64,000 nucleotides of DNA from VXNE01 sp965248075 (GCA_965248075.1 CBDFIL010000001.1:682001-746000); one strand, 5' to 3'; counted from the stretch's first letter, positions 1 through 9,548 are shown. A program made the numbers and translations. The notes: generated by a model from the sequence alone, not told the origin.

Positions 1-2
1 CG

Positions 3-668
3 TTCACGGTGCGCTCCCTCGCCGGGATGCTCCACAAGTGCGGATTGCTCCACCCCGGACAGGACAACCTCCTGGAGTACGCATCCAAGATCTACAACAC
101 CGAAGAGAACAACGACATCGCACGAAGCTTCCGCGCCACGTTCGCCCGTGCGTGCCCCGTGCACTGCATCTGCGTCTGGGACACGGTCGCCTCCCTCGCG
201 CTCAACGCCGGGAAGCGCTTCCACGATGCCCGTCTCAACCCGGAGGTAGGGTTCGGCTACCACGCCCTCGCCATCGACGAGAAGCGCAGGGACTTCGCGC
301 CGTTTCCCTGGGACGAGGCCAACGTCTCTCCCGCACAAACCATCGAGCAGGTCTGGTTCGCGGGCGTCCACTCCGACGTGGGTGGTTTCTACGAGGAATG
401 CGGCCTGTCGAACGTCGCCCTGCACTGGATGCTCGGCAAGGCCGCCCAGTGCGGATTGCGCATCGACAGGAGCGCGCTGGACCGACGCATCCCCGACCCC
501 CACGACCGCATCCACCAGTCGTTCCACGGCTTCTGGAAGATGCGCGGTACGCGCACGCGGAAGATCCCCCAGGACGCAAGGATTCACCGCAGCGTCATCG
601 AGCGGCGGGCTCGGCCCGATAACCGCTATCGGCTCTGCCTCCCGGCGACCTGCACCGTGGTGGACTGA
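3..668 (+). CDS. DUF2235 (Tle1-like) alpha/beta hydrolase, 5' end outside window
   Basis: The frame is already open at base 3 (FTVRSLAGML) and runs to a TGA at 666-668, so only the C-terminal part is present. The blocks CICVWDTVAS and WFAGVHSDVGG are characteristic of DUF2235, the family that includes type VI secretion phospholipases of the Tle1 group. In that family the nucleophile motif GFSRGA directly precedes FTVRSLAG, so the catalytic Ser should lie just outside the window. The Asp of VWDT and the His of GVHSD are candidate acid and base. The exact substrate and any secretion link cannot be judged from this fragment. Confidence 0.75.
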   Translation, partial: FTVRSLAGMLHKCGLLHPGQDNLLEYASKIYNTEENNDIARSFRATFARACPVHCICVWDTVASLALNAGKRFHDARLNPEVGFGYHALAIDEKRRDFAPFPWDEANVSPAQTIEQVWFAGVHSDVGGFYEECGLSNVALHWMLGKAAQCGLRIDRSALDRRIPDPHDRIHQSFHGFWKMRGTRTRKIPQDARIHRSVIERRARPDNRYRLCLPATCTVVD

Positions 669-739
669 GGGCGGAGGACCGCCCACCTCGCGCTCCCCGA
701 CACTAGCGCCACCAAAACGAAAGAGGGCGGTGGTTGTCG

Positions 740-781
740 TGCACGCCCCTGGGACGGGACGGGACAAGCCCGTCCCCTTAC
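740..781. repeat. half copy of the double-hairpin repeat
   Basis: The hairpin with arms GGGACGGG and CCCGTCCC around ACAAG, ending CCCCTTAC, matches the right half of the dispersed 78-bp repeat. The left half is not recognisable. The rest of the 669-1119 gap shows no convincing gene. Confidence 0.6.
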
Positions 782-1037
782 AATGCCCGCGCCAGGACCA
801 TGCATAGAGCTTGCGAGCGAGCGCCGGGCCGGCTATGGGGCCCTACAAGTGGGTCGCCAAAGGCGAGGAGGGCCATCCGGATATTGGTGTCGAAGATCGT
901 GCTGCAACCGTCGCGGGCTGCCGAGCTGCACCAATGCGCAACTCGCCGGTGATCGGGTCCGGCATTTCCCCGCCTCCTCACCAACCCTTCGCGCGCAGGA
1001 TCGGCCCGAGGCGCTTCCGGAGCGCGCCTCTAGTGAC

Positions 1038-1066
1038 GTTGCAAACTCGCCGTCCGACCCCACGTT
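1038..1066 (+). promoter_or_regulatory. sigma-32-like heat-shock promoter of clpB
   Basis: GTTGCAAA at 1038-1045, a 12-nt spacer and CCCCACGTT at 1058-1066 resemble the sigma-32 consensus (CTTGAAA, 11-16 nt, CCCCATnT). It lies about 55 bases before the clpB start, where a heat-shock promoter is expected. This is a match by eye only. Confidence 0.45.
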
Positions 1067-1119
1067 AGCGGAATGAACGAACAGCTGCGCCCCGGTGCAC
1101 GGCGCGGAGGAAACAGCCC

Positions 1120-3741
1120 ATGCGCATGGACAAACTGACGACCCGCTTGCAGATGGCACTCTCCGAGGCGCAGAGCCTCGCCGTCGGGCGCGATCACCAG
1201 TTCATCGAGCCGGCGCACCTCCTCCTCGCGCTCCTCGACCAGCGCGAAGGCGGCGTTCGACACGTCCTCGGGCAGGCGGGCGTCAACGTCAATGCCCTGC
1301 GCTCGGCGCTCGGCGACATGCTCGACCGGACGCCGCAGGTGTCCGGCGCCGCCGCCGGCGACGTGCAGATCGGCAAGGACCTCGCCCGCGCCCTCAACGT
1401 CACCGACAAGCTCGCCCAGCAGCGCGGCGATGCGTACATCTCGAGCGAACTCTTTGCCCAGGCCGTGCTGGAAGCCGGCGGTCCCGTCGCGGAAGCGTTA
1501 CGCACACACGGGGGCGATGCCAGGGCGATCGAGCAGGCCATCGAGCAGCTCCGTGGCGGCGAATCCGTCGCCGACGCCAGCGCCGAGGAGCACCGGCAGG
1601 CGCTCGCGAGGTACGCCATCGACCTCACCGAGCGCGCCGAACAGGGCAAGCTCGACCCGGTCATCGGGCGCGACGACGAGATCCGCCGCACCGTACAGGT
1701 CCTGCAGCGCCGCACCAAGAACAACCCCGTGCTGATCGGCGAACCCGGCGTCGGCAAGACGGCCATCGTCGAGGGCCTCGCGCAGCGCATCGTCAACGGC
1801 GAGGTGCCGGAGGGACTGAAGGGCAAGCGGCTGCTCGCCCTGGACCTCGGCGCGCTCATCGCCGGCGCCAAGTACCGCGGCGAATTCGAGGAGCGCATGA
1901 AGGCCGTGCTCGATGAACTCACGAAGCAGGAAGGCCAGATCGTCCTGTTCATCGACGAGTTGCACACCCTGGTCGGCGCCGGCAAGGCGGAGGGCGCGAT
2001 GGACGCCGGCAACATGCTGAAGCCGGCGCTGGCACGCGGCGAACTGCACTGTGTCGGCGCGACCACGCTCGACGAATACCGCGAGAATATCGAGAAGGAC
2101 GCGGCGCTCGAGCGGCGCTTCCAGAAGATCCAGGTCGACGAGCCCTCGGTGGAGGACAGCGTCGCCATCCTGCGCGGGCTCAAGGAACGCTATGAAGTCC
2201 ACCACGGCGTGGAGATCACGGACCCCGCCATCGTGGCTGCCGCGACGCTGTCGCATCGCTACATCTCGGACCGGCAACTGCCGGACAAGGCCATCGACCT
2301 GGTCGACGAGTCGGCGAGCCGCATCCGCATGGAGATCGATTCCAAGCCGGAGCCCATGGACCGCCTCGAGCGGCGCCTGGTACAGCTCAAGATCGAGCAG
2401 GAAGCGCTGAAGAAGGAAACGGATGACGCCTCGCGCGACCGCCTCGAAAAGCTGCAGGAGGAGACCGACGCCCTGGAGCGCGAGTTCGCGGACCTCGAGG
2501 AGGTGTGGAACGGCGAGAAAGCGGCCGTGCAGGGCACGCAACAGGTGAAGGAGGAGATCGAACGCGCGCGCATCGAATTCGACACGGCGCGGCGCGCCGG
2601 CGACCTGCAACGCATGTCCGAGCTGCAGTACGGCACCATCCCGGCGCTCGAGAAACGCCTCGAGCAGGCGGCGGATACCGACGAGGCCGACTTCCAATTG
2701 CTGCGCAGCAAGGTGACGGAAGACGAGATCGCCGAGGTGGTCTCGGCCTGGACCGGGATTCCCGTCGCGAAGATGCTGGCAGGCGAGCGCGAGAAACTCC
2801 TGGAAATGGAGTCCGGGCTGCACCGACGGGTAGTCGGTCAGGACGAGGCGGTCTCCGCGATCGCCGACGCCATCCGACGTTCCCGCGCGGGCCTCGCCGA
2901 TCCGAACCGCCCGAACGGATCGTTCCTGTTCCTCGGGCCCACCGGGGTCGGCAAGACCGAACTCACCCGCGCCCTCGCGGAGTTCCTGTTCGACACCGAG
3001 GACGCCATGGTGCGCCTCGACATGTCCGAGTTCATGGAGAAACACTCGGTGGCCCGGCTCATCGGCGCGCCGCCAGGCTATGTCGGCTACGAGGAGGGCG
3101 GCTACCTGACGGAGAAGGTGCGCCGCAAGCCCTACTCGGTGGTGCTGCTCGACGAGGTCGAGAAGGCCCATCCCGACGTCTTCAACGTCCTGCTGCAGGT
3201 ACTCGAGGACGGGCGCCTGACCGACGGTCACGGACGTACCGTGGATTTCCGGAACACCGTGGTCGTCATGACGTCGAATCTGGGCTCTTCCGTCGTGCAG
3301 GAGCTGGCCGGGTCCGGTGCGTGGCATCAGCGCGAGGAGACCTATGCCTCCATGAAATCGCGCGTGATGGAACTCGTCACCCAGCAGTTCCGGCCCGAGT
3401 TCATCAACCGGATCGACGAGGTGGTCGTCTTTCGTCCGCTGGACCGCAATCAGATCCGCGCGATCACCGAGATCCAGATCCGGCGTCTGCAGGAACGGCT
3501 CGAGGCGCTCGACATCGGTCTCGAACTGTCGGACGCGGCGTTGGATCGACTCGGTGCGGCCGGATTCGACCCCGTCTACGGTGCTCGCCCACTGAAGCGG
3601 GCCATCCAGAGGCAGGTGGAGAACCCGCTGTCGAAGGCGATCCTCGCCGGCGAGTTCGGGCCACACGACACCGTGGAGGCGAACGTCGTCGACGACAGTT
3701 TCGCCTTCTCGAAGGCATCCCACGAGGGCGCCGCCGCCTGA
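1120..3741 (+). CDS. clpB: ATP-dependent chaperone ClpB
   Basis: ClpB is a hexameric AAA+ disaggregase that pulls polypeptides out of aggregates together with DnaK/DnaJ in the cytoplasm. The 873-residue protein has the usual order: Clp N-domain (about 1-145), first AAA+ module with Walker A GEPGVGKT near residue 207, a coiled-coil middle domain (about 410-530) that distinguishes ClpB from ClpA/ClpC, and a second AAA+ module with Walker A GPTGVGKT near residue 607. Its length is close to E. coli ClpB (857). The ATG is preceded by GGAGGAAA, and MRMDKLT matches the usual family start. A sigma-32-like promoter lies upstream, and a DnaJ-type co-chaperone follows 7 bases after the stop. Confidence 0.97.
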   Translation: MRMDKLTTRLQMALSEAQSLAVGRDHQFIEPAHLLLALLDQREGGVRHVLGQAGVNVNALRSALGDMLDRTPQVSGAAAGDVQIGKDLARALNVTDKLAQQRGDAYISSELFAQAVLEAGGPVAEALRTHGGDARAIEQAIEQLRGGESVADASAEEHRQALARYAIDLTERAEQGKLDPVIGRDDEIRRTVQVLQRRTKNNPVLIGEPGVGKTAIVEGLAQRIVNGEVPEGLKGKRLLALDLGALIAGAKYRGEFEERMKAVLDELTKQEGQIVLFIDELHTLVGAGKAEGAMDAGNMLKPALARGELHCVGATTLDEYRENIEKDAALERRFQKIQVDEPSVEDSVAILRGLKERYEVHHGVEITDPAIVAAATLSHRYISDRQLPDKAIDLVDESASRIRMEIDSKPEPMDRLERRLVQLKIEQEALKKETDDASRDRLEKLQEETDALEREFADLEEVWNGEKAAVQGTQQVKEEIERARIEFDTARRAGDLQRMSELQYGTIPALEKRLEQAADTDEADFQLLRSKVTEDEIAEVVSAWTGIPVAKMLAGEREKLLEMESGLHRRVVGQDEAVSAIADAIRRSRAGLADPNRPNGSFLFLGPTGVGKTELTRALAEFLFDTEDAMVRLDMSEFMEKHSVARLIGAPPGYVGYEEGGYLTEKVRRKPYSVVLLDEVEKAHPDVFNVLLQVLEDGRLTDGHGRTVDFRNTVVVMTSNLGSSVVQELAGSGAWHQREETYASMKSRVMELVTQQFRPEFINRIDEVVVFRPLDRNQIRAITEIQIRRLQERLEALDIGLELSDAALDRLGAAGFDPVYGARPLKRAIQRQVENPLSKAILAGEFGPHDTVEANVVDDSFAFSKASHEGAAA

Positions 3742-3748
3742 CGCCGCC

Positions 3749-4693
3749 ATGGAATACCGGGACTACTACCACATTCTGGGGGTCGAACGCGGGGCCAGCC
3801 AGGACGACATCAAGCGCGCCTACCGGCGGCTCGCGCGCAAGTACCATCCCGACGTCAGCAGCGAGGCCGACGCCGATGCCCGTTTCAAGGAAGTCGGCGA
3901 GGCGTACGAAGTGCTCAAGGACCCCGAGAAGCGCGCAGCCTACGACCAGCTCGGCAGCAACTGGCGCGCCGGCCAGGAGTTCCGTCCGCCGCCGGGGTGG
4001 AATCGCGAGTTCCGTTTCGCGGGCGGCATGGATGGGGGCCAGGCCTTCAGCGACTTCTTCCAGACGATGTTCGGCGCCGGCGGCATGTTCGGCGAAGCCG
4101 GGCCGCAGGGCAGCCCGTTCGCCGACGCCATGCGCGGCGGACGCGGCTTCGGCGGCGATGCCCGCGGCCAGGACGCCCGCGCGGTCCTGCACGTCTCCCT
4201 CGAACAGCTGGCCGCCGGAGAGCCGGTGGAGGTCACCCTCCGCGCGTCTGGCGAGCGCGACCGCAAGCGACTGAAGGTCAAGGTCCCGCAGGGCCTCTCG
4301 GACGGACAGAGTTTCCGGCTGCGCGGCCAGGGCGCTTCCGGCCTCGCCAACGGCGCGGCCGGAGACCTGTACCTCGAAGTCAGCCTGCTGCCGCACCCCG
4401 AGTTTCGGGCCGACGGCCTCGACATCCACTCGGAGGTGAAGGTCGCGCCCTGGGAGGCGGTACTCGGCACGCAAGTTCCGGTCGGGACGCTCTGCGGTCG
4501 AGTGAAGCTCAGGATTCCCGCCGGCACGACCGCCGGCACGCGGATGCGGCTCGCCAGGCGCGGACTGCCAGGGGCGCCCCCCGGCGATCACTTCGTGACG
4601 GTGTGGATAGAGGTGCCGGCGCGTGTCACGCCGCGCGAGCGGGCACTGTACGAGTCGCTGGCGGAAGCCTCGGAGTTCGACCCCAGGGCGTGA
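3749..4693 (+). CDS. cbpA: CbpA-type DnaJ co-chaperone
   Basis: This 314-residue protein has an N-terminal J domain with the HPD motif at residues 33-35, a Gly/Phe-rich linker (about 85-140) and a DnaJ C-terminal substrate-binding region. It lacks the four CxxCxGxG zinc repeats of DnaJ, so it is of the CbpA class. J proteins stimulate DnaK ATPase and deliver substrates. It follows clpB by 7 bases on the same strand, so the two are probably co-transcribed as a disaggregation pair. The CbpM partner found beside cbpA in E. coli is not seen here. Confidence 0.9.
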   Translation: MEYRDYYHILGVERGASQDDIKRAYRRLARKYHPDVSSEADADARFKEVGEAYEVLKDPEKRAAYDQLGSNWRAGQEFRPPPGWNREFRFAGGMDGGQAFSDFFQTMFGAGGMFGEAGPQGSPFADAMRGGRGFGGDARGQDARAVLHVSLEQLAAGEPVEVTLRASGERDRKRLKVKVPQGLSDGQSFRLRGQGASGLANGAAGDLYLEVSLLPHPEFRADGLDIHSEVKVAPWEAVLGTQVPVGTLCGRVKLRIPAGTTAGTRMRLARRGLPGAPPGDHFVTVWIEVPARVTPRERALYESLAEASEFDPRA

Positions 4694-4744
4694 GCGTCCT
4701 CGCATTGCAGGGGCCGTCTCGGGCCACCCGCCGGCGTTGCGCCG

Positions 4745-5083
4745 TCAGCTGCGATCCTGCTCCTCGGCACACCTGATGCAGAGCGTCACGGAGGGCAGCA
4801 CGTTGAGCCGGGGCTCGCCGATGTCGTCACCGCAACGCATGCAGTACTCGTAGTCGCCCGATTCGATGCGCCGTAACACAATGGTGATCGAGCGCAGTTC
4901 CGCGCTCAACTCGCCGTCGAGGGCCATCAGCACCCCCTGGTTCTCAAGCTCGACCGCCTGCTCGGCGAAGTCCGCCGACAGGGGCTCGGAACGGTGCTGT
5001 GTGTGGCTCGCAACACGCGCCATACGGTCGGTCAACTCGGCTCGCCGCGCAAGGAGCTCGCGGCGGCGCTGCTCAAGGTCCAT
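4745..5083 (-). CDS. DksA/TraR-type C4 zinc-finger protein
   Basis: This 112-residue protein has an N-terminal helical region rich in Leu, Arg and Glu and a C-terminal four-cysteine zinc finger (CMRCG, then CIRCAE). That matches the DksA/TraR family, whose members bind the secondary channel of RNA polymerase or remain uncharacterised. It is shorter than E. coli DksA (151), like many YbiI/TraR-type proteins. It is convergent with the chaperone pair. Whether it takes part in the stringent response is not evident from sequence. Confidence 0.85.
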   Translation of the reverse strand: MDLEQRRRELLARRAELTDRMARVASHTQHRSEPLSADFAEQAVELENQGVLMALDGELSAELRSITIVLRRIESGDYEYCMRCGDDIGEPRLNVLPSVTLCIRCAEEQDRS

Positions 5084-5281
5084 GCATGCACCCTAAACCA
5101 ATGGGATACCGGTGACAAACGGATTCAGGGCGCCGGACCGGGAGCGACGGAAGCGGTCCGTGCTGCCCTGAACGCAGGCGCAAGGCGGACGAATGGCGAC
5201 CGCTCAGGACGGCTGAAGCCTATGTCCGAGCGCCCCAGCGCCAGCATCCATACCGGCCCGAGGCCGCATCCGGCCCGCGGC

Positions 5282-6646
5282 TCAACGCAGGGCGATGAAA
5301 GTCCGCATGCGGCCGCGCTGGACATGCAGGGCAAGCGCACCTTCCTGCTGTCCGACCGTGTCCAGAAACTCGCGGGTATTGGCGACGCCGCGCCGGTTGA
5401 CCGCCAGGATGATGTCCCCCGCACGCAGACCGGCGCGCGCCGGCGGGCTCTCCGGATCCACGCGCACCACCTCCACGCCACGCACGTCGCCGTAGAGGGG
5501 ATGCTCGGGCCCGATGTCCCGGAACTCCGCGCCGGCGAAGCGGTCGGAGGTCGCACCGCCGTCGGCCGCCGCGAACTGGCCTTCGCCGATGACAATCCGC
5601 TTCTCGAGGCGCTCGCCGTCGCGCAGCAGTCCCACCACCACTTCGTCGCCCACCCGGACCAGGCCAACCCTGTTGCGCAGGTCCGTCGCGCCCTCTACCG
5701 GTTCGTCATCGATGCTCACGATCACATCGTAGGGCTGGATGTCCGCCCGCTCCGCCGGCGAGCCCTCCATCACCTGCGAGACGAGCGCGCCCGTCGCCTC
5801 GCCCAGGCCGAGTCCCTCCGCCACGTCCGGATCGACGTTCGATATGACGACGCCCAACTGCCCGCGCCGCACCTCGCCAAACTCCAGCAACTGTTCCACC
5901 ACCGCGGTCACCATGCGCGTCGGTACCGCGAAGCCGATTCCCACGCTGCCGCCGCTCGGGGAACTGATCGCGGTGTTCATACCGACCAGTTGTCCATCGA
6001 GGTCGACCAGCGCGCCCCCGGAGTTGCCCCGGTTGATCGACGCGTCGGTCTGGATGAAGTCTTCATACCCTTCGAGGCCGAGGCCGCTACGGCCCAGCGC
6101 ACTCACGATGCCGAGGGTCACCGTCTGCCCGAGCCCGAATGGATTGCCGATCGCGACCACGAAGTCCCCTACTTCCAGCGAGTCGGAGTCGCCGGGCGGC
6201 AACTCCGCCAGGTTCTGCGCATCGATGCGCAGGAGCGCCACGTCCGTGCCGGGATCGCTGCCCACCAGTTGCGCCTGAAACTTGCGCCGGTCACGCAGGG
6301 TCACGACAATCTCCTCGGCCCCGTTGACGACGTGGTGGTTGGTGACGACCAAGCCTTCGTCGCTATCGATGATGACACCCGATCCGATACCCTGCACCGG
6401 CACGCTCCGTCGCCCGGGCGCGTTGAAGAACCGTCTGAAGACCGGGTCGTCCAGCAACGGGTTCTGCTGCATGCGCCGGCCCCGTACGGAGATGTTCACG
6501 ACCGCCGGCGTCACTTCCTTGAGCACCGGGGCGACCGTCAGCTTCTCGGCAGCCGCCCCTGCCCCCGGCAACGCGACGCACGCGATCGCCACCAGCACGC
6601 GCCAGCAGCGCGCCCATCGGATCGGGGCACGGAAATCAGTGCACAT
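5282..6646 (-). CDS. periplasmic Do-family serine protease (DegP/DegQ-like)
   Basis: Do-family proteases degrade or refold damaged periplasmic proteins. The 454-residue product has an N-terminal signal peptide (hydrophobic stretch ending GAGAAA, about residues 17-33), a trypsin-like domain with the triad His105 (TNHHVV), Asp135 (GTDVALL) and Ser209 (GNSGGAL), and two C-terminal PDZ domains. The start at 6646 was chosen because a strong AGGAGGT lies just upstream and the signal peptide follows directly; longer in-frame starts add low-quality sequence. It is a single gene with no visible regulator beside it. Confidence 0.93.
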   Translation of the reverse strand: MCTDFRAPIRWARCWRVLVAIACVALPGAGAAAEKLTVAPVLKEVTPAVVNISVRGRRMQQNPLLDDPVFRRFFNAPGRRSVPVQGIGSGVIIDSDEGLVVTNHHVVNGAEEIVVTLRDRRKFQAQLVGSDPGTDVALLRIDAQNLAELPPGDSDSLEVGDFVVAIGNPFGLGQTVTLGIVSALGRSGLGLEGYEDFIQTDASINRGNSGGALVDLDGQLVGMNTAISSPSGGSVGIGFAVPTRMVTAVVEQLLEFGEVRRGQLGVVISNVDPDVAEGLGLGEATGALVSQVMEGSPAERADIQPYDVIVSIDDEPVEGATDLRNRVGLVRVGDEVVVGLLRDGERLEKRIVIGEGQFAAADGGATSDRFAGAEFRDIGPEHPLYGDVRGVEVVRVDPESPPARAGLRAGDIILAVNRRGVANTREFLDTVGQQEGALALHVQRGRMRTFIALR

Positions 6647-6824
6647 CGTTGTACCTCCTGGAAACTTCGAGTAGCGGTGCCGTGAACAAGATGAGCCGCA
6701 ATCTCCCATCGGCGCCTCCGGGTTACGCATTATGGACGCACCGGACCGGCTCGGCACCGGATAAGTCGGTCGTGCGAAGCATTTGGTTCTGTTCGCTCGC
6801 CGGCCGAGTGACCAAGGAGGGAAC

Positions 6825-7250
6825 TCAATCCGGTTCGGTGAGCGCGCTGATGCGCCGCACGAGCTCTCCAAAGGTCTCGCGGAACGCGCCGTCCACATCG
6901 TCCGCGGCAGCCGGGTCCGGCAGGCTCCAGTGCCGGGTGTCTCGCGCACCGGACCATACGGGACACGCCTCCTCGGCAGCCGCGCGCGCCGCGCTGTCGC
7001 ATACCGTGACGACCAGGTCGAAGTCGCATCCGGCGAATTCGTCCCAACTCTTGCTGCGCAGACCGGCCGTGTCGAACCCCCGCGCGCGCAGCAGCGCGAG
7101 TACCCGGGGATGGACCGTGCCGGTGGGCCTGCTTCCGGCGCTCTGTGCGGCCAGGCCGGCGCGGCGCGCGGCCGCTTCCGCCAGGATGCTGCGCGCCGAG
7201 TTGCCCGTACACAGGAAGAGGACGGGTTTGCCCGGTGCCGTGGCGGTCAT
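6825..7250 (-). CDS. arsC: ArsC-type arsenate reductase (low-molecular-weight phosphatase fold)
   Basis: This 141-residue protein starts with the P-loop CTGNSARS (Cys14, Arg20) of the low-molecular-weight tyrosine phosphatase fold. It also carries CD at 84-85 and CP at 96-97, the extra cysteine pair expected of thioredoxin-coupled arsenate reductases, which reduce arsenate to arsenite by a cysteine relay. The spacing of the second pair is longer than in S. aureus ArsC. Its ATG overlaps the ThuA stop by 4 bases (ATGA), placing it last in the minus-strand cluster. No arsR or arsB is nearby, so a phosphatase role cannot be excluded. Confidence 0.82.
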   Translation of the reverse strand: MTATAPGKPVLFLCTGNSARSILAEAAARRAGLAAQSAGSRPTGTVHPRVLALLRARGFDTAGLRSKSWDEFAGCDFDLVVTVCDSAARAAAEEACPVWSGARDTRHWSLPDPAAADDVDGAFRETFGELVRRISALTEPD

Positions 7251-7918
7251 GGCGTGGCGTCGCGACAGCGTACCGCCCAGTGACACCCGCGCCGCATGAT
7301 CTCGCGCGCTTCAGGCACGGCGAAATCCGCCGCGACGTGGCCGAGCGAGCTGTAGAAGACGCGCCCGCTGCCATACCGCTTCTTCCAGCAGACGGGCATG
7401 ACCACGTCCTGCACCCAGTCGATGCCCCAATGCGCACCGTCGAAGGTGGTGGTGGCGAGCACCTCGTTGGACGGATCGACGTGCATGAAGTACTGCTCCG
7501 AGCGCATCTCGAAGTCGTCGAGTCCGGCCACGATGGGATCGTCGGAGGCGATGCGCACCGTGTAGTCGATGATGCCGCCCGGATGGCAGATGAACTGCCC
7601 GCCGACCATGAACTGGTACTCGACGTTGTTGCGAAAGGCGTCGCCCATGCCGCCGTGCCAACCGGCGCAGCCGGTACCGTTCCGGATCGCCTGCAGGAGA
7701 CCCCGTTCCTGTTCCGGGGCGATGCGTGCCATGGTCCAGACCGGGACGACCAGATCCACGCCCTCCATGAACGCCGCGTCGGCCAACGGGGAGAGCGAGT
7801 CCGAAACCGTCACGGCGCACCCGTCGGCGCCGAGAATCTGCGCAAAGAGGCTCGCCGTGGCCTCCGGCTCGTGGCCGTCCCAGCCGCCCCAGGTAATCAA
7901 GACATGCGGTTCAGTCAT
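7247..7918 (-). CDS. ThuA-like domain protein
   Basis: The 223-residue product begins MTEPHVLITWGGWDGHEP and contains GTGCAGWHGGMGDAF and YFMHVDPSNEVLATT, typical of the ThuA (trehalose utilisation) family with a class I glutamine-amidotransferase-like fold. Its ATG overlaps the end of the upstream Gfo/Idh/MocA gene by 8 bases, and ThuA proteins are commonly paired with such oxidoreductases in sugar-derivative catabolism. The biochemical reaction of ThuA is not settled, so the role here is inferred from context. Confidence 0.85.
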   Translation of the reverse strand: MTEPHVLITWGGWDGHEPEATASLFAQILGADGCAVTVSDSLSPLADAAFMEGVDLVVPVWTMARIAPEQERGLLQAIRNGTGCAGWHGGMGDAFRNNVEYQFMVGGQFICHPGGIIDYTVRIASDDPIVAGLDDFEMRSEQYFMHVDPSNEVLATTTFDGAHWGIDWVQDVVMPVCWKKRYGSGRVFYSSLGHVAADFAVPEAREIMRRGCHWAVRCRDATP

Positions 7919-9011
7919 CCAGCGCTCCGTGTTCCAGGCCGACCGGCAGTGGCGCGGGCCGCTCCACCGTGCTCTGCAGCGTGACATGCGCGCCCTCGCG
8001 GGAGGAACGCCCGAACGCTTCCATCGCTTCCAGGATGTGCAGCGCCAACGCGCCGCTGCAGCGATGGGGCCGGCCGGTCCGCACGGCGGTACACATGTCG
8101 GCGAGGCCAATGCTGCGCAGGTCGTCCGTGTACCCATGCGTGAGCGCCGCGTCCCGCCAGTCGCGCCCGCCATCCGACACCCGGACCGTCCCGCCGAAAC
8201 GGTTCGGGTCGGGGGTGGAGAGGCTCCCGCTCACACCATGAATCTCGATCCAGCGATTCGAGTGACGCCACACGTCGAAACTCATCGCCACGGTCGCGAC
8301 CGCGCCGCTCTCGAACTCCAGCACCCCCGCCGTGTGGGTATCCACCTCCACCGCGATGCGCTCGCCGAACCGGGGTTCCGAGGCGATCGTGCGCGCATCC
8401 TGGCCGCGGGCGCTCATGGCGGCGACGCGTCGGATGGAGCCCAGCGCATGGACGAGCGCCGTCAGGTAGTACGGCCCCATGTCGAACAGCGGCCCGCCGC
8501 CGGCCTGGTAGTAGAAGTCCGGGTTCGGGTGCCAGGACTCGTGGCCGTGGTTCATCATGAACGCCGTCGCGGCCACCGGTGCGCCGATCACGCCGGCGTC
8601 GATGAGCCCGCGGACGGTCTGATGGCCGCCGCCGAGGAACGTGTCCGGGGCGCACCCAACGCGCAATCCCGCCCGGTTCGCCAGGGACAGCACTTCCGAT
8701 CCCGACGCGAAGTCGAGTGCAAACGGCTTCTCGCAATAAACGTGCTTGCCCGCTTCGAGGGCGGCGCGGTTCACCTCGGCGTGCGCCGCCGGCACCGTCA
8801 GGTTGAGGACCGCCTCGATGTCGTCTCGCGCCAGGAGGCCGTCCACGGGGAGCACCTCGACGCCGAAGTTCTCCGACGTGCGACGAGCCGCCTCGGCCAC
8901 GATGTCCGCACACGCCACGATGTCGAACGCACCGAAGGTCGGCGCCGCCCCGAGGTAGGCCGGCGCAATCGTTCCACAGCCGACGAGACCGATCCGTACC
9001 GGTCCGGTCAC
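7911..9011 (-). CDS. Gfo/Idh/MocA-family NAD(P)-dependent oxidoreductase
   Basis: This family oxidises or reduces sugar-like substrates with a bound NAD(P). The 366-residue protein has an N-terminal Rossmann motif (IGLVGCGTIAPAY), the conserved CEKPFA block with its active-site Lys, and the C-terminal substrate domain. The GTG at 9011 was chosen because it starts directly before the Rossmann strand and overlaps the SMR stop by 4 bases (GTGA). It is translationally linked to ThuA downstream, suggesting joint action on a carbohydrate. The substrate is unknown. Confidence 0.88.
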   Translation of the reverse strand: MTGPVRIGLVGCGTIAPAYLGAAPTFGAFDIVACADIVAEAARRTSENFGVEVLPVDGLLARDDIEAVLNLTVPAAHAEVNRAALEAGKHVYCEKPFALDFASGSEVLSLANRAGLRVGCAPDTFLGGGHQTVRGLIDAGVIGAPVAATAFMMNHGHESWHPNPDFYYQAGGGPLFDMGPYYLTALVHALGSIRRVAAMSARGQDARTIASEPRFGERIAVEVDTHTAGVLEFESGAVATVAMSFDVWRHSNRWIEIHGVSGSLSTPDPNRFGGTVRVSDGGRDWRDAALTHGYTDDLRSIGLADMCTAVRTGRPHRCSGALALHILEAMEAFGRSSREGAHVTLQSTVERPAPLPVGLEHGALDD

Positions 9012-9364
9012 GGCGCCTCCGCGCCTCCAGACTGCCCCATCACCTCGGGGGAGGAGAGCTGAAGTCCGACGACACCGGCGATGATCAGCGCCGGGGAAAC
9101 GAGTTTGAACACCGTCACCGACTCCTTGAACCAGACCATCCCGACAATGGCGATCAGCGCCGTGCCGGCACCCGCCCACAGGGCATAGGCCGTGCCGACA
9201 TCGATCTTGCGCAACGCCAGGCTCAGTGCATAGAAGGACATACCGTAGAACAGGACGATGAGCACTGCCGGCAACGTCTTCGTCATGCCGTCGGACAGCT
9301 TCATCGAGACCGTTCCCGCCACTTCGGTGACGATGGCGAATGCCAGGTGTCCCCAGTGCAGCAT
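9008..9364 (-). CDS. small multidrug resistance (SMR) family transporter
   Basis: SMR proteins are dual-topology dimers that exchange protons for cationic drugs or guanidinium-type compounds. The 118-residue product has four hydrophobic segments and the membrane-embedded Glu in the first one (FAIVTEVAGT), corresponding to Glu14 of EmrE, plus the conserved Tyr-Ala-Leu-Trp-Ala-Gly stretch. It is first in a four-gene minus-strand cluster with overlapping stops and starts. Whether it belongs to the Qac or Gdx subtype is not decided here. Confidence 0.88.
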   Translation of the reverse strand: MLHWGHLAFAIVTEVAGTVSMKLSDGMTKTLPAVLIVLFYGMSFYALSLALRKIDVGTAYALWAGAGTALIAIVGMVWFKESVTVFKLVSPALIIAGVVGLQLSSPEVMGQSGGAEAP

Positions 9365-9548
9365 CCTTTATTCCTCTATCGGTTCCTCCCGGTGGGGGCC
9401 GCACGCATCGCATCCGACACCGGCCCGACGCCTGGGGAAGCCCGAACGCGGAGCCTAAGCGACGACGATCCATTGGTCCACGCGGCCGGCCCGCCTGGCC
9501 GGGCTCTCCTGCGCAGTCGGTCGAGCGCTGCCTCCCGCGGGAGTGTCA

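Noticed and set aside
783..1076. Overlapping short frames between the DUF2235 gene and clpB
   Set aside because: Arg/Pro-rich shadow frames over a repeat half and the clpB leader, with no motif or ribosome site.
1498..3750. 750-residue open frame antisense to clpB
   Set aside because: It mirrors clpB codons; composition is Arg/Val/Gly/Leu-biased and no domain is visible.
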